Below, one piece after another: positions 44,354 through 52,718 of a stretch of DNA of 64,000 nt. Made by a program: the position numbers and the translations under genes. Source of the stretch: Frankiales bacterium (GTDB taxonomy: Bacteria > Actinomycetota > Actinomycetes > S36-B12 > CAIYMF01); assembly GCA_016125335.1 (NCBI GenBank), contig WGLY01000013.1, positions 1 through 64,000 on the forward strand, given 5' to 3'. The first letter of the stretch is position 1, and each line of letters opens with the position of its first letter. Below the pieces are notes generated by a model. That model ran no database searches and had not been told where the DNA came from. It saw only the letters and a list, made by a program, of their open reading frames with translations.

Positions 44354-45039
44354 GCCTCGACACCGACCCGGCACCGGCCCCGGCACCGGCCGCGGCCGAG
44401 GCCGCACCCACCACCTGGACCGGAGCGGTCCGTCAGCGCTGGATGCGCACGCTCCCGCCGGACAAGATGCTGCCGGAGACGCAGCCGGCGTACGTGGCCT
44501 CGTGGATCTACGTCTTCGGGATGCTCACCCTCGTCGCCCTCGGCCTCGTGCTGGTGTCCGGCGCGATCCTCACCCTCGGCGGCGTGCAGTGGTTCCACAC
44601 GTCCTCGCTCGGGCGCTTCGTGAACAGCCTGCACTTCTGGGGGGTGCAGCTGTTCTTCCTCTTCATGATCGTCCACCTCTGGGGCAAGTTCTGGATGGCC
44701 GCCTGGCGCGGCAAGCGCGCGCTCACCTGGATGACCGGGGCCGTGGCGTTCCTCGGCTCGGTGGCGGTGGCCTTCACCGGCTACGTCATCACCACCAACT
44801 TCAACGCCCAGTGGATCGCCTTCGAGTCCAAGGACGTGCTCAACGCCGTCGGCATCGGCGCGGTCTTCAACGTCACCGACCTCGGCCAGATGGTGCTGCT
44901 GCACGTGGCCCTGCTGCCGGCGATCCTCGGCGTCATCGTCGTGCTGCACGTGCTCCTGGTGCGCAAGCACGGCGTCGTGCCCCCGCTGGAGGCCGTGGTT
45001 CCCGACGAGGGCGCCGAGGCGACGGAGGCCCGGTCATGA
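44350..45039 (+). CDS. Cytochrome b, N-terminal (b6-type) domain protein
   Basis: A 229-residue four-helix haem protein. The two bis-histidine pairs are visible: His95 and His109 in SLHFWGVQLFFLFMIVHLWG (H-x13-H, helix B), and two in LLHVALLPAILGVIVVLHVL (H-x14-H, helix D). An x13/x14 spacing is that of cytochrome b6-type rather than mitochondrial-type cytochrome b. The C-terminal quinone-site half (PEWY motif) is absent. No Rieske or cytochrome c gene is adjacent. It is coupled by 4-bp overlaps to the genes on both sides. A quinone- or membrane-linked electron transfer role is inferred. Confidence 0.87.
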   Translation: MSLDTDPAPAPAPAAAEAAPTTWTGAVRQRWMRTLPPDKMLPETQPAYVASWIYVFGMLTLVALGLVLVSGAILTLGGVQWFHTSSLGRFVNSLHFWGVQLFFLFMIVHLWGKFWMAAWRGKRALTWMTGAVAFLGSVAVAFTGYVITTNFNAQWIAFESKDVLNAVGIGAVFNVTDLGQMVLLHVALLPAILGVIVVLHVLLVRKHGVVPPLEAVVPDEGAEATEARS

Positions 45040-46016
45040 CGACGACCACCGCACGGCGCGCCTTCGAGGCCCGTCCCTGGACCGGGCCCACCCGGCACTA
45101 CGACATCCTCAAGGAGGGCGCGATCGCGCTCGTGGTCGTGACGCTGCTCGTCGTCGGCCTCGCCGCGCTGTTCTCCTCCCCCGACGACCCGGCGCTCACG
45201 TTCAAGGGCTGGGCCACCGACTCGCCCGACACCCTCTACGCCACGACGGTGTCCGAGCTCGCCGGCACCAGCGAGACCGCGGGGTACGGGCCGCCGTACA
45301 ACACCAACAGCGACGGGCTGTCGGTGGGCCCGCTGTTCCTGCAGAAGCTCGGCGGCGTCACCCACCCGATCGACACCGCGCAGGACTTCGTCGTCACCCC
45401 GCTCCAGTCGACCATCGAGCCGGCGGACGTGACCCAGGCCCTCGGCACGTGGACCGCGGCCGGCGCCGACCAGCAGCAGGCGTGGGCCACGGCGTACGAC
45501 GACGCCGTGCAGGCCACGGCCGACGACAACGGCGACCTGCACCTCGACGCCGTCGCGGCGGGCGACTACGGCCCGGTGCCCACGCTGGCGCAGGCGGTGG
45601 TCGACCTCGCGAAGACCGGCGGCTACGACAACGCCCTCACGGGGCAGGGCTCGTTCTTCCAGACCGACCAGACCAAGCAGCTGATGCTCATGGGCGACGG
45701 CGGCTACATGGAGGACCGCGCGGTCTCCTACAACCTGGGTGGCGACACCTGGGGGATGATGAACGAGGCGGGCAGCTGGCCGGGCCAGATCTGGCTCGCG
45801 TTCGCCTCGGTGTGGTACCAGCCGCCGGCGTTCAACACCGACGGGACGACGCTCACCGACAACGCGGACGCGATCATCTTCATGATCCTGCTGCTGCTGT
45901 GCGCGGTGTTCATCCTGACGCCGTTCATCCCGGGGCTGCGCTCGCTGCCCCGCTGGATCCCGCTGCACCGGCTGGTGTGGAAGGACTACTACCGGCGGTA
46001 CGGCCGCGCGGCGTAG
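45036..46016 (+). CDS. Cytochrome-b-associated membrane protein, unknown family
   Basis: A 326-residue protein with a membrane helix near the N-terminus (AIALVVVTLLVVGLAALF, about 29-46) and another near the C-terminus (AIIFMILLLLCAVFILTPFI), the latter followed by RWIPLHRLVWKDYYRRYG. The ~220 residues between should be extracytoplasmic; they contain GYGPPYNTNSDG and WPGQIWLAFASVWYQPPAFN. No haem (CxxCH), iron-sulfur or copper motif is seen. I do not recognise the family. Its ATG overlaps the cytochrome b stop (ATGA), so it is almost certainly a subunit or partner of that cytochrome, perhaps in place of the C-terminal cytochrome b half. Confidence 0.78.
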   Translation: MTTTTARRAFEARPWTGPTRHYDILKEGAIALVVVTLLVVGLAALFSSPDDPALTFKGWATDSPDTLYATTVSELAGTSETAGYGPPYNTNSDGLSVGPLFLQKLGGVTHPIDTAQDFVVTPLQSTIEPADVTQALGTWTAAGADQQQAWATAYDDAVQATADDNGDLHLDAVAAGDYGPVPTLAQAVVDLAKTGGYDNALTGQGSFFQTDQTKQLMLMGDGGYMEDRAVSYNLGGDTWGMMNEAGSWPGQIWLAFASVWYQPPAFNTDGTTLTDNADAIIFMILLLLCAVFILTPFIPGLRSLPRWIPLHRLVWKDYYRRYGRAA

Positions 46017-46035
46017 CCCGCGTCCACGACGGAGG

Positions 46036-46067
46036 AGGGCCGGCGAGCGCACCCGCTCCCGGCCCTT
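46036..46067. terminator. Hairpin between convergent cytochrome module and pirin gene
   Basis: AGGGCCGGCGAGC and GCTCCCGGCCCTT form a stem of about 12 bp with a small mismatch and a short loop, ending in a short T-containing run (CTTCG). It lies 20 bp after the cytochrome-module stop codon and 19 bp from the pirin stop, so it can serve both strands. Confidence 0.65.
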
Positions 46068-46085
46068 CGCCGTGCCCGGCGCGGG

Positions 46086-47036
46086 TCAGCCCGGGTTCGC
46101 CGTGGGCGGGTTGACGCGAGGCCGCAGCGTGACGTGCGGCAGCTCGGGTGCGGGCAGCCGCACGGGATCGCCGACGTACCCCTCGACGCTGCCGTAGCGC
46201 GCCGATCCCGACTGCCACGCGAGCCGCATCGCGGCGATCTCGTCGTGCGTGCGCCCGACGAAGTTCCACCACATCACGATCTGCTCGTCGAGCGGCTCGC
46301 CGCCCAGCAGCAGCATCCGCGCGCCCGCTCCCCCGACGTCCTCCACGACGAGTTGGCTCACCCCCGTGCCCACGTAGCCGATCCGGCCGGGGGCGACCGG
46401 GACGCCGGCGAGCGCGACCTGCCCCTGGTCGACGAGCAGCCCGTGCTCGTGCGCCTCGTCGACGTAGAGCGTGAGCCGGGCACCGGGCGAGAGCACCAGC
46501 TCGGCTCCGAGCACCGGCGAGAACGTGCGGACCGGCGAGGTGACGCCGCCGACCGTGCCGAGCAGCACGCGCAGCTGTGCGCCGCCGAGGTCGACCGCCT
46601 CGGTCTCGTGCCGCTCGAAGGAGCGCCCGACGTCGCGGGCCGAGTCCGGCAGCGCGATCCAGAGCTGCACGCCGTGCAGCACGCGGGTCTGCGGCGTGGA
46701 CACCTCGGAGTGGCAGATGCCCGACCCGGCCGTCATGAGGTTCACGACGCCGGGGCGCACCACGGCGTGGGCGCCGCTGCTGTCGCGGTGCTCGATCTCG
46801 CCGGAGAACAGCCAGCTCACGGTCTGCAGCCCGGAGTGCGGGTGCGGCGGCACGAGCATGCCGCCCGTGCGCTCGACCTCGTCGGGGCCGTAGTGGTCGA
46901 CGAAGCACCACGCGCCGATGAGCGACCGGCTGCGCTGCGGCAGGGTGCGGCGCACGGTCATCGACCGCACGCCCCCGAGGGGGACCTCGCGCGGCTCGAT
47001 CACCTCGACGTGCACGACGCCGTCCTGACTGCCCAC
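46086..47036 (-). CDS. Pirin family protein
   Basis: A 316-residue bicupin. The N-terminal cupin has the iron-binding pattern VPPHPHSGLQTVSWLFSGEIEHRDS (His-x-His...His) and the pirin-typical GAWCFVDHYGPDEV; LMTAGSGICHSEVS holds the Glu/His of the site. The C-terminal cupin is less conserved and ends EQIVMWWNFVGRTHDEI, another pirin motif. Bacterial pirins act as quercetinases or bind partner enzymes; this one's role is open. GTG at 47036 is preceded by CACGCT-N6 (leaderless). Confidence 0.9.
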   Translation of the reverse strand: MGSQDGVVHVEVIEPREVPLGGVRSMTVRRTLPQRSRSLIGAWCFVDHYGPDEVERTGGMLVPPHPHSGLQTVSWLFSGEIEHRDSSGAHAVVRPGVVNLMTAGSGICHSEVSTPQTRVLHGVQLWIALPDSARDVGRSFERHETEAVDLGGAQLRVLLGTVGGVTSPVRTFSPVLGAELVLSPGARLTLYVDEAHEHGLLVDQGQVALAGVPVAPGRIGYVGTGVSQLVVEDVGGAGARMLLLGGEPLDEQIVMWWNFVGRTHDEIAAMRLAWQSGSARYGSVEGYVGDPVRLPAPELPHVTLRPRVNPPTANPG

Positions 47037-47140
47037 GCGCCCAGCGTGCCACGCCGCGGCCCTCCCGACGCGGTCGCGCAGCGGGCACGCATCCTGCCGT
47101 CCCGGGGACACCCGCGCCGGCCGTGCGCCACGCTGACCCC

Positions 47141-48616
47141 ATGGGTGAGGACGTCGGCCCCCGGACGTTCACGCGGGAGGACCGCGCGCGCTACCGCGCG
47201 AAGGTGCACCGCTGCCTCGACGCGTTCGTCCGCATGCTCGCCGAGTCGCAGTTCGACTTCGACCGGCCGAGCACCGGCATGGAGGTCGAGCTCAACCTCG
47301 TCGACTCCGACGGGCGCCCCTCCCTCCGCAACGCCGAGGTGCTCGAGCGCATCGGCAACCCGGCGTTCGTGACCGAGCTCGGCCGCTTCAACCTCGAGAT
47401 CAACGTGCCGCCGCGCGGCCTCACCGGCGACGGCGCGGCGCGCTACGAGCAGGACGTGCGCCTCGCCCTCAACACGGCCGAGGCCCGCGCCCGCGACATC
47501 GGCGCGCACATGGTGATGGTCGGCATCCTCCCGACGCTGTTCCCCGAGCACATGACGCCGGAGTCGCTGAGCAGCAACCCCCGCTACACACTGCTCGACG
47601 AGCAGCTGCTGCTCGCCCGGGGGGAGGACATCCACCTCGACATCCGCGGGGCCGAGACCCTCGAGACGACGTCGGACTCGATCATCCCCGAGGCCGCCTG
47701 CACGAGCGTGCAGTTCCACCTCCAGGTGGGCCCCGACGACTTCGCCCGCAGCTGGAACGCCGCGCAGTGCCTCGCCGCGGCGCAGGTGGGCCTCGGCGCC
47801 AACTCGCCGTTCTTCCTCGGCCGCCGGCTGTGGCACGAGACCCGCATCGCGCTGTTCATGCAGGCCACCGACACCCGGCCGGCCGAGCTCAAGGCGCAGG
47901 GCGTGCGGCCGCGGGTGTGGTTCGGCGAGCGGTGGATCACCAGCGTGTTCGACCTGTTCGAGGAGAACACCTCCTACTTCCCGGCGATCCTCCCGGTGAT
48001 CGACGACGAGGACCCCTTCGAGGTGCTCGACGCCGGCGGCGTGCCTGCGCTGCACGAGCTGCGGCTGCACAACGGCACGGTCTGGCGCTGGAACCGCCCG
48101 GTGTACGACGTCCACGACGACGCGCCCCACCTCCGCGTGGAGAACCGCGTGCTCCCCGCCGGTCCGACCGTCGTCGACATCCTCGCCAACGGGGCGTTCT
48201 ACTTCGGCGCGCTGCGCGCCCTCGTGGACCAGGAGCGGCCGATCTGGTCGCAGATGGCGTTCTCGACGGCGGAGCAGAACTTCGAGGCGGCCGCGCAGCA
48301 CGGCATCGACGCGCTGGTGTACTGGCCGGGCTCGGGCGAGCTGCCGGTGAGCGAGCTCACCCTGCGGCGTCTGCTGCCGCTCGCCCATGAGGGGCTGCGC
48401 TCGTGGGGCGTCGACGACACGATCCGCGAGCGGCTCCTCGGGGTGATCGAGGGCCGGTGCACCACCGGGCGCAACGGCGCCACGTGGCAGGTCGAGACGG
48501 TGCGCCGGTTCGAGGCGGCGGGGATGGATCGCCGCGAGGCCCTGCGCCGTATGACGCAGGAGTACGTCGACCGCATGCACACCAACGAGCCGGTGCACAC
48601 CTGGTCGTCGGTCTGA
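47141..48616 (+). CDS. Glutamate-cysteine ligase family (GCS2-like) carboxylate-amine ligase
   Basis: A 491-residue ATP-dependent ligase. TGMEVELNLVDSDGRPS holds the catalytic Glu of the GCS2 superfamily, ELGRFNLEINVPPR the substrate-binding region, and LDIRGAETLETTSDSIIPEAACTSVQFHLQVG the central sheet. It should join glutamate or a similar acid to an amine; gamma-glutamylcysteine synthesis (for example for ergothioneine, as EgtA) is one possibility, but actinomycetes mostly lack glutathione, so I leave the product open. ATG at 47141 is preceded by CACGCT-N6 (leaderless); it is divergent from the pirin gene. Confidence 0.82.
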   Translation: MGEDVGPRTFTREDRARYRAKVHRCLDAFVRMLAESQFDFDRPSTGMEVELNLVDSDGRPSLRNAEVLERIGNPAFVTELGRFNLEINVPPRGLTGDGAARYEQDVRLALNTAEARARDIGAHMVMVGILPTLFPEHMTPESLSSNPRYTLLDEQLLLARGEDIHLDIRGAETLETTSDSIIPEAACTSVQFHLQVGPDDFARSWNAAQCLAAAQVGLGANSPFFLGRRLWHETRIALFMQATDTRPAELKAQGVRPRVWFGERWITSVFDLFEENTSYFPAILPVIDDEDPFEVLDAGGVPALHELRLHNGTVWRWNRPVYDVHDDAPHLRVENRVLPAGPTVVDILANGAFYFGALRALVDQERPIWSQMAFSTAEQNFEAAAQHGIDALVYWPGSGELPVSELTLRRLLPLAHEGLRSWGVDDTIRERLLGVIEGRCTTGRNGATWQVETVRRFEAAGMDRREALRRMTQEYVDRMHTNEPVHTWSSV

Positions 48617-48625
48617 ACGGCGTCC

Positions 48626-49852
48626 TCAGCGCGAGAGCGCGCGCAGCGCGTCGACCGCGGCGGTCGCCAGCACGCTGGCGCCGCACCGGATCGCGCGCTC
48701 GTCGACGTCGAAAGTGCTCGCGTGCAGGTCCAGGCGAGGCTTGCCGGACTCCGGGTCGTGGACGCCGAGCCGCGCGTAGGAGCCGGGCACCCGCTCGAGG
48801 TACCACGCGAACGAGTCGCCGCCCCACGACTGGTCGGTGCCCACCAGCCCGTCGTCGCCGAGCGCGTCGCGCACGGCGGCGTCGAGCACCGCGGTCATGC
48901 CGGGGTCGTTGACCACGGGGGGCACCCCGCGGCGGTGGGCGATGTCCCACTCCGCGCCGGAACCGTCGAGAAGCTCGCCGACCGCGGCCCGCAGCAGTGC
49001 CGGGGTGTCCCGCCACACCTCGGGGTGCGGCGTGCGCAGCGTCCCGCGCAGCACGCCCGACGACGGGATCACGTTCGCGGCGTCGCCGGCGTGCACCGCT
49101 CCGAACACGACCCGCAGCGCACCCGGCGAGCCGGTCCGCGCGTCGACGGCCGGCTGGACGCCGGTGAGCAGCCGCCCGAGCAGCGCGGCGAGGTCGACGG
49201 TGCGGTCGGGACGGGCCGTGTGGCCGCCGGGACCGCGGACGCTGATCTCGACCATGTCCGCCGCGGACGACAGCGGGCCGACCCGGGTGCCGACCCGGCC
49301 GACGTCGACCCGCGGGTCGCAGTGCACCCCGAAGATGGCGCCGACGCCGTCGAGGTGGCCCTCGCGCAGCACGTCGACCGCGCCGCCGGGCACGGACTCC
49401 TCCGAGGGCTCGAAGACCAGCCGGACGGTGCCGGTGACGCCGGCGTCGCGGCCGACGGCGTGCAGCGCGCGGGCCGCGCCGAGGACCGCGGTGGTGTGGA
49501 CGTCGTGCCCGCACGCGTGCGCGACCCCCGGTGCCTGCGACCGGTAGCCGACGTCCTTCTCGTCGGGCATCGCGAGCGCGTCGATGTCCGCGCGGAGCGC
49601 GACGACCGGGGACCCCGGGCCGGGCGAGCCCAGGGGCAGGTCGCACACCAGCCCCGTGCCGACCGCCAGGCGGACCGGCGCGAGCCCGAGGTCGCGCAGG
49701 TGCTGCTCGATCCACAGCGTGGTCGACGTCTCGTGACCGCTCAGCTCCGGATGCATGTGCAGGTCGCGACGCATCTCGACGAGCAGGTCGGCGTCGGCGT
49801 CGAGCGCGGCGTCGAGGCGCAGGCGCAGCGGCCGTTCCGACGTCGACGTCAC
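48626..49852 (-). CDS. M20 family amidohydrolase / peptidase
   Basis: A 408-residue zinc hydrolase of the M20D amidohydrolase type (hippurate/aminoacylase-like). DLHMHPELSGHE opens the domain, ALRADIDALAMPDE and HACGHDVHTTAVLGAARAL carry metal ligands, VFEPSEESVPGGA holds the catalytic glutamate, and GPGGHTARPDRTVD the dimerisation-lid start. The C-terminal LDLHASTFDVDE supplies another ligand. The N-acyl or amide substrate is unknown. I place the start at GTG 49852, 7 bases after TAGGGT; an in-frame GTG at 49861 overlaps the -10. Confidence 0.88.
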   Translation of the reverse strand: MTSTSERPLRLRLDAALDADADLLVEMRRDLHMHPELSGHETSTTLWIEQHLRDLGLAPVRLAVGTGLVCDLPLGSPGPGSPVVALRADIDALAMPDEKDVGYRSQAPGVAHACGHDVHTTAVLGAARALHAVGRDAGVTGTVRLVFEPSEESVPGGAVDVLREGHLDGVGAIFGVHCDPRVDVGRVGTRVGPLSSAADMVEISVRGPGGHTARPDRTVDLAALLGRLLTGVQPAVDARTGSPGALRVVFGAVHAGDAANVIPSSGVLRGTLRTPHPEVWRDTPALLRAAVGELLDGSGAEWDIAHRRGVPPVVNDPGMTAVLDAAVRDALGDDGLVGTDQSWGGDSFAWYLERVPGSYARLGVHDPESGKPRLDLHASTFDVDERAIRCGASVLATAAVDALRALSR

Positions 49853-49877
49853 GGCCGTCACCCTACGAGGTGGGTGG

Positions 49878-50780
49878 TCAGCCGCGCGTCGCCATCCACG
49901 CCGCGCGCTGCGTCGAGTCCGGCCGCACGACCATCACCGGGCAGCCGCCCTCGTGCACGGCCGACGCGCACACCGAGCCCATCGTCATGCCGGCGAAGGC
50001 ACCGCGCCCGTGCGAGCCCAGGACGAGCAGCTGTGCGCGGTGCGACACCTCCATGGCCGCGATGGCCGGGTGCTGCGGCGTCACGAGCGGCTCGACGGTG
50101 ACCTCGGGGTACTTCTCGGACCAGCCGACGAGCGCCTCGCGCACGAGGTGGTCGGCCGCGCTGCGCAGCTCGTACTCGATCTCCGGCGAGACCGCCCACA
50201 TCCCGTACCAGGACGGCACCGGCTCCTGCCACGCGTGGAACACGACCAGGCCGGTGCCGCGCAGGCGGGCCTCCTCGAAGGCCACCTGGAGCGCCAGGCG
50301 CGCGGTGTCCGAGTCGTCGATGCCGACCGCGACCGGGGCGTCCGGCTCGACCGGCGTGCCCCGCACGACGACGGTCGGGCTCGCGGCGAGCGTGACGACG
50401 TGCTGGCTCACCGACCCGAGCAGGAGGCGTCCGACGAAGGACCTGCCGTGCGCACCGACCACCACGAGGTCGGCCTGGTGGCTGGCCCGCACGAGCGTGT
50501 AGGCGGCGTCGCCCGGGACCGCCCGGACGGCGACCTCGACGTCCGGCTGACGGGCCACCACCCGCTCGCGGGCCTCCTCCGGGAAGCCGAGCGGGCCGGC
50601 GTCGAGGTCGACGCCCATGCCCGGCTGCGCGGCCAGGGTCACCCAGTTCGTGGAGTGGCCGTACAGCAACTGCAGGCGCGACCCGCGCAGGTGCGCCTCG
50701 TCGGCCGCCCAGTCGACCGCGGCCAGGCTGCCCGCGGACCCGTCGATCCCCACGACGATGGTGCTCGGTGAAGTCGTCAT
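49878..50780 (-). CDS. Universal stress protein, tandem UspA domains
   Basis: A 300-residue protein of two UspA domains. Each starts with the expected strand (IVVGIDGSAGSLAAVDWA; PVAVGIDDSDTARLALQVA) and ends with the ATP-binding loop G-x2-G-x9-G-S (GAHGRSFVGRLLLGSVSQ; GSHGRGAFAGMTMGSVCAS). ATP binding and a part in stress or dormancy are typical. The ATG follows a GTGCGATGACG context with GGAGG 7 bases upstream. Confidence 0.93.
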   Translation of the reverse strand: MTTSPSTIVVGIDGSAGSLAAVDWAADEAHLRGSRLQLLYGHSTNWVTLAAQPGMGVDLDAGPLGFPEEARERVVARQPDVEVAVRAVPGDAAYTLVRASHQADLVVVGAHGRSFVGRLLLGSVSQHVVTLAASPTVVVRGTPVEPDAPVAVGIDDSDTARLALQVAFEEARLRGTGLVVFHAWQEPVPSWYGMWAVSPEIEYELRSAADHLVREALVGWSEKYPEVTVEPLVTPQHPAIAAMEVSHRAQLLVLGSHGRGAFAGMTMGSVCASAVHEGGCPVMVVRPDSTQRAAWMATRG

Positions 50781-50912
50781 CGCACACCTCCACGGGAGGC
50801 TGCGGCACGCCGGGCCACGGTCGGAGCCGACTCTCGTGCCGAGCTCCCGCGACCAGTGTCGCGCCGCCGGGGTGCGCGTTGCGCGCCGCGGGCGTGCTCC
50901 CCGCGGGTGGGG

Positions 50913-52088
50913 TCACTCGCAGTCGACGCCGTCGCCGTCGGCGTCGCGGTACCACGCGTACTCCGGGTCGCGGCCGCGCACGTAGGGGCCGTAACCGGCG
51001 GCCTTGGCCGCGGCGCACGTCGCGAAGCGGGGGTCGAGGCCTGCGCCGCCCGGGCTCCCGGCAGCCGGGGCCGACGTCGTCGGCGCCGTGGCGGGGACGT
51101 CGCTCGGCAGGACGAGGGGCCCGGGCGGCAGGGCCCGCATGTCGGGGCAGGCGCCGAGCACGCGGAGGATCGCCGCCTTCTCCGCGGCAGTGACCCACAG
51201 GCCGTACTTCGCCTTCACCGCCGTCTGCCGCGCGACGTACGCGCAGCGGAAGGACCGGGCGGGCGGCAGCCAGGTGGCCGCGTCGCCGTCGCCCTTGCGC
51301 TCGTTGTTGGGACCGTCGACGGCCAGCAGGTCGAGCGGGTCGTTGGCCAGCGCCTCGCGCTTCGCCGCCGACCACGACTGCGCGCCCTTCTGCCAGGCGT
51401 CGCCCAGCGCCACCACGTGGTCGATCTGCACGCGCGAGGAGGTTCCCACGCCGCGGACGAAGGCGATGGTGGAGCCGTCGTAGGGGTCGCGCAGCGTGCC
51501 GCGCAGCACCACGCACGCGTCGCGCATCGTGAGGCCGGTCAGGTCGCGGCGCAGCACGTCGTTGCGGGTGTCGCACCCGTTGCCGTCCACATCGGCCCAC
51601 GCCGGGCCGAACATCGCCCGGCTGTATCCGGTCATGGGGGCGCGGCCCTTCACCCGCAGCGTCTCGGCCAGCGCGAGGGCGGTGCCGGCCGCGGGCGGCG
51701 TGGACGGGCGGGCCGACGTCGAGGGCGCCGCCGCGGGCGCGGACGTCGCGGGTGCTGTCGCTGCGGTGGGGGACGCCGACGCGGCTGGTGCGGTGGAGCC
51801 GGCCGGGGTGGAACCGACCGAGGCCGGGGCGAGGGCCGCGGGCGGGCCGCCGCTCGGCGCGGACGGGGGGACCGCCGCGGAGGCGGCCCCCAGGATGGCG
51901 ACGCCGCCCACGGTGGCGGCGGTGAGGGCGGCCTTGACCCGGGCCGAGCCGGGGCGCAGCCACAGGAGCACGAGACCGGGCACGACGCAGAGCACGAGCC
52001 CGGCCACCACGGCCGGCCACGACTGCCACCACGGCACCGCGGCCCGGGCACGCCGGGACCCGTCAGGTGGCGGACCCGTCCCCGACAT
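50913..52088 (-). CDS. Exported/membrane-anchored HNH-type nuclease (DUF1524/GmrSD C-terminal) with excalibur domain
   Basis: A 391-residue protein. Two hydrophobic segments (about 21-45 and 52-72) lead into a long Ala/Pro/Ser/Thr-rich linker (to ~135). The nuclease domain follows: IDHVVALGDAWQKGAQSW carries the DH of the beta-beta-alpha metal site and NNERKGDGDAATWLPP the later Asn and Lys, the pattern of the GmrSD C-terminal (DUF1524) family. The last ~40 residues form an excalibur calcium-binding motif (YRDADGDGVDCE). A surface-exposed DNase used for nutrition or competition is likely. Upstream, TAGTCT (52122-52127) may be the -10. Confidence 0.85.
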   Translation of the reverse strand: MSGTGPPPDGSRRARAAVPWWQSWPAVVAGLVLCVVPGLVLLWLRPGSARVKAALTAATVGGVAILGAASAAVPPSAPSGGPPAALAPASVGSTPAGSTAPAASASPTAATAPATSAPAAAPSTSARPSTPPAAGTALALAETLRVKGRAPMTGYSRAMFGPAWADVDGNGCDTRNDVLRRDLTGLTMRDACVVLRGTLRDPYDGSTIAFVRGVGTSSRVQIDHVVALGDAWQKGAQSWSAAKREALANDPLDLLAVDGPNNERKGDGDAATWLPPARSFRCAYVARQTAVKAKYGLWVTAAEKAAILRVLGACPDMRALPPGPLVLPSDVPATAPTTSAPAAGSPGGAGLDPRFATCAAAKAAGYGPYVRGRDPEYAWYRDADGDGVDCE

Positions 52089-52400
52089 CGCGACCTCGCC
52101 CCCGTGCCCCCGGATGCCTCGAGACTAGGGCCGACCGGGCGCCGCAGCGGTCAGCCGGACGGCCCGCGCCGCACGCCGGCCGGTGGCCCGGAGGTCGTCC
52201 GTGCCACCGGCCGGGGCGCCGGCCCGGTCAACCCGCACCGGGCGCATCGGGCGCGGCGAGGTCGTGCCGAGCGCGCGCGGGCCGTCGGGAGTGCGATGAC
52301 GCAGGGTCGACGGTCGCCGCGCGGGGTGGTCGGCCCGGGCCGGGGGTCCGGGTGCCCGCACCGAGCACCAGGGGGTCCCGCCCGGGACGGCGGTCCGCCG
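52089..52400. other. 312-bp region between the nuclease gene and the peptide gene
   Basis: Apart from the nuclease promoter at its left end (TAGTCT on the minus strand, 52122-52127) I see no supported feature. Open frames crossing it are Arg/Pro/Gly-rich, have no ribosome sites and look like chance frames of GC-rich DNA. Confidence 0.4.
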
Positions 52401-52529
52401 TCAGCAGCACCACGTGGGGCCGGCGACGGCGTGGGTCTCGCTCGCGCTGGCCACCGACGTCGGCAGCGCCAGGGCGGCACCGAGGACGAAGGTGGCGAGG
52501 ACGACGACGATCTTGGACGTGCGGTTCAT
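52401..52529 (-). CDS. Small secreted peptide precursor (42 residues)
   Basis: A 42-residue peptide precursor not recognisable as any named family. It starts MNRTSKIVVVLATFVLG, a textbook signal peptide (two basic residues, a ~16-residue hydrophobic core), followed by a signal-peptidase site VASA|S after residue 29. Cleavage would release a 13-residue peptide, SETHAVAGPTWCC, ending in two adjacent cysteines. Support for translation is a strong ribosome site GGAGG 8 bases before the ATG and third codon positions that are G or C in all but one or two codons. It is divergent from an XRE-TPR regulator with 189 bp between starts, the layout of peptide-sensing circuits. Confidence 0.68.
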   Translation of the reverse strand: MNRTSKIVVVLATFVLGAALALPTSVASASETHAVAGPTWCC

Positions 52530-52718
52530 GAGGGTTACCTCCATGCCCTGAGCGGCGGTGCCGATCACCACCGCTTGTCAGCACAGAGTCACGGATAGTC
52601 ATAGGTTCTGTCATGCCCCTGTTCGGCCAGCGTCGGTCGTCCAGACGGCGCGTCGGTGAATCCTGAACAACCGTTTACGTTCGTGGTTGACTGCGCCCAT
52701 GACTGACGGGCGCACCGC
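52530..52718. promoter_or_regulatory. Divergent promoter region of peptide and XRE-TPR genes
   Basis: A 189-bp region, AT-richer than its surroundings. On the minus strand (peptide side) TGAC repeats run TGAC-N8-TGACT then TGACT again (52591-52613), close to the spacing of the 26-bp motif found at 54.4-55.7 kb but lacking its final GTCA. On the plus strand (regulator side) lie TTTACG and TTGACT as -35-like hexamers (near 52674 and 52687) and an imperfect inverted repeat AACAACCG/CGTGGTTG. Binding by the adjacent regulator is inferred, not shown. Confidence 0.5.
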
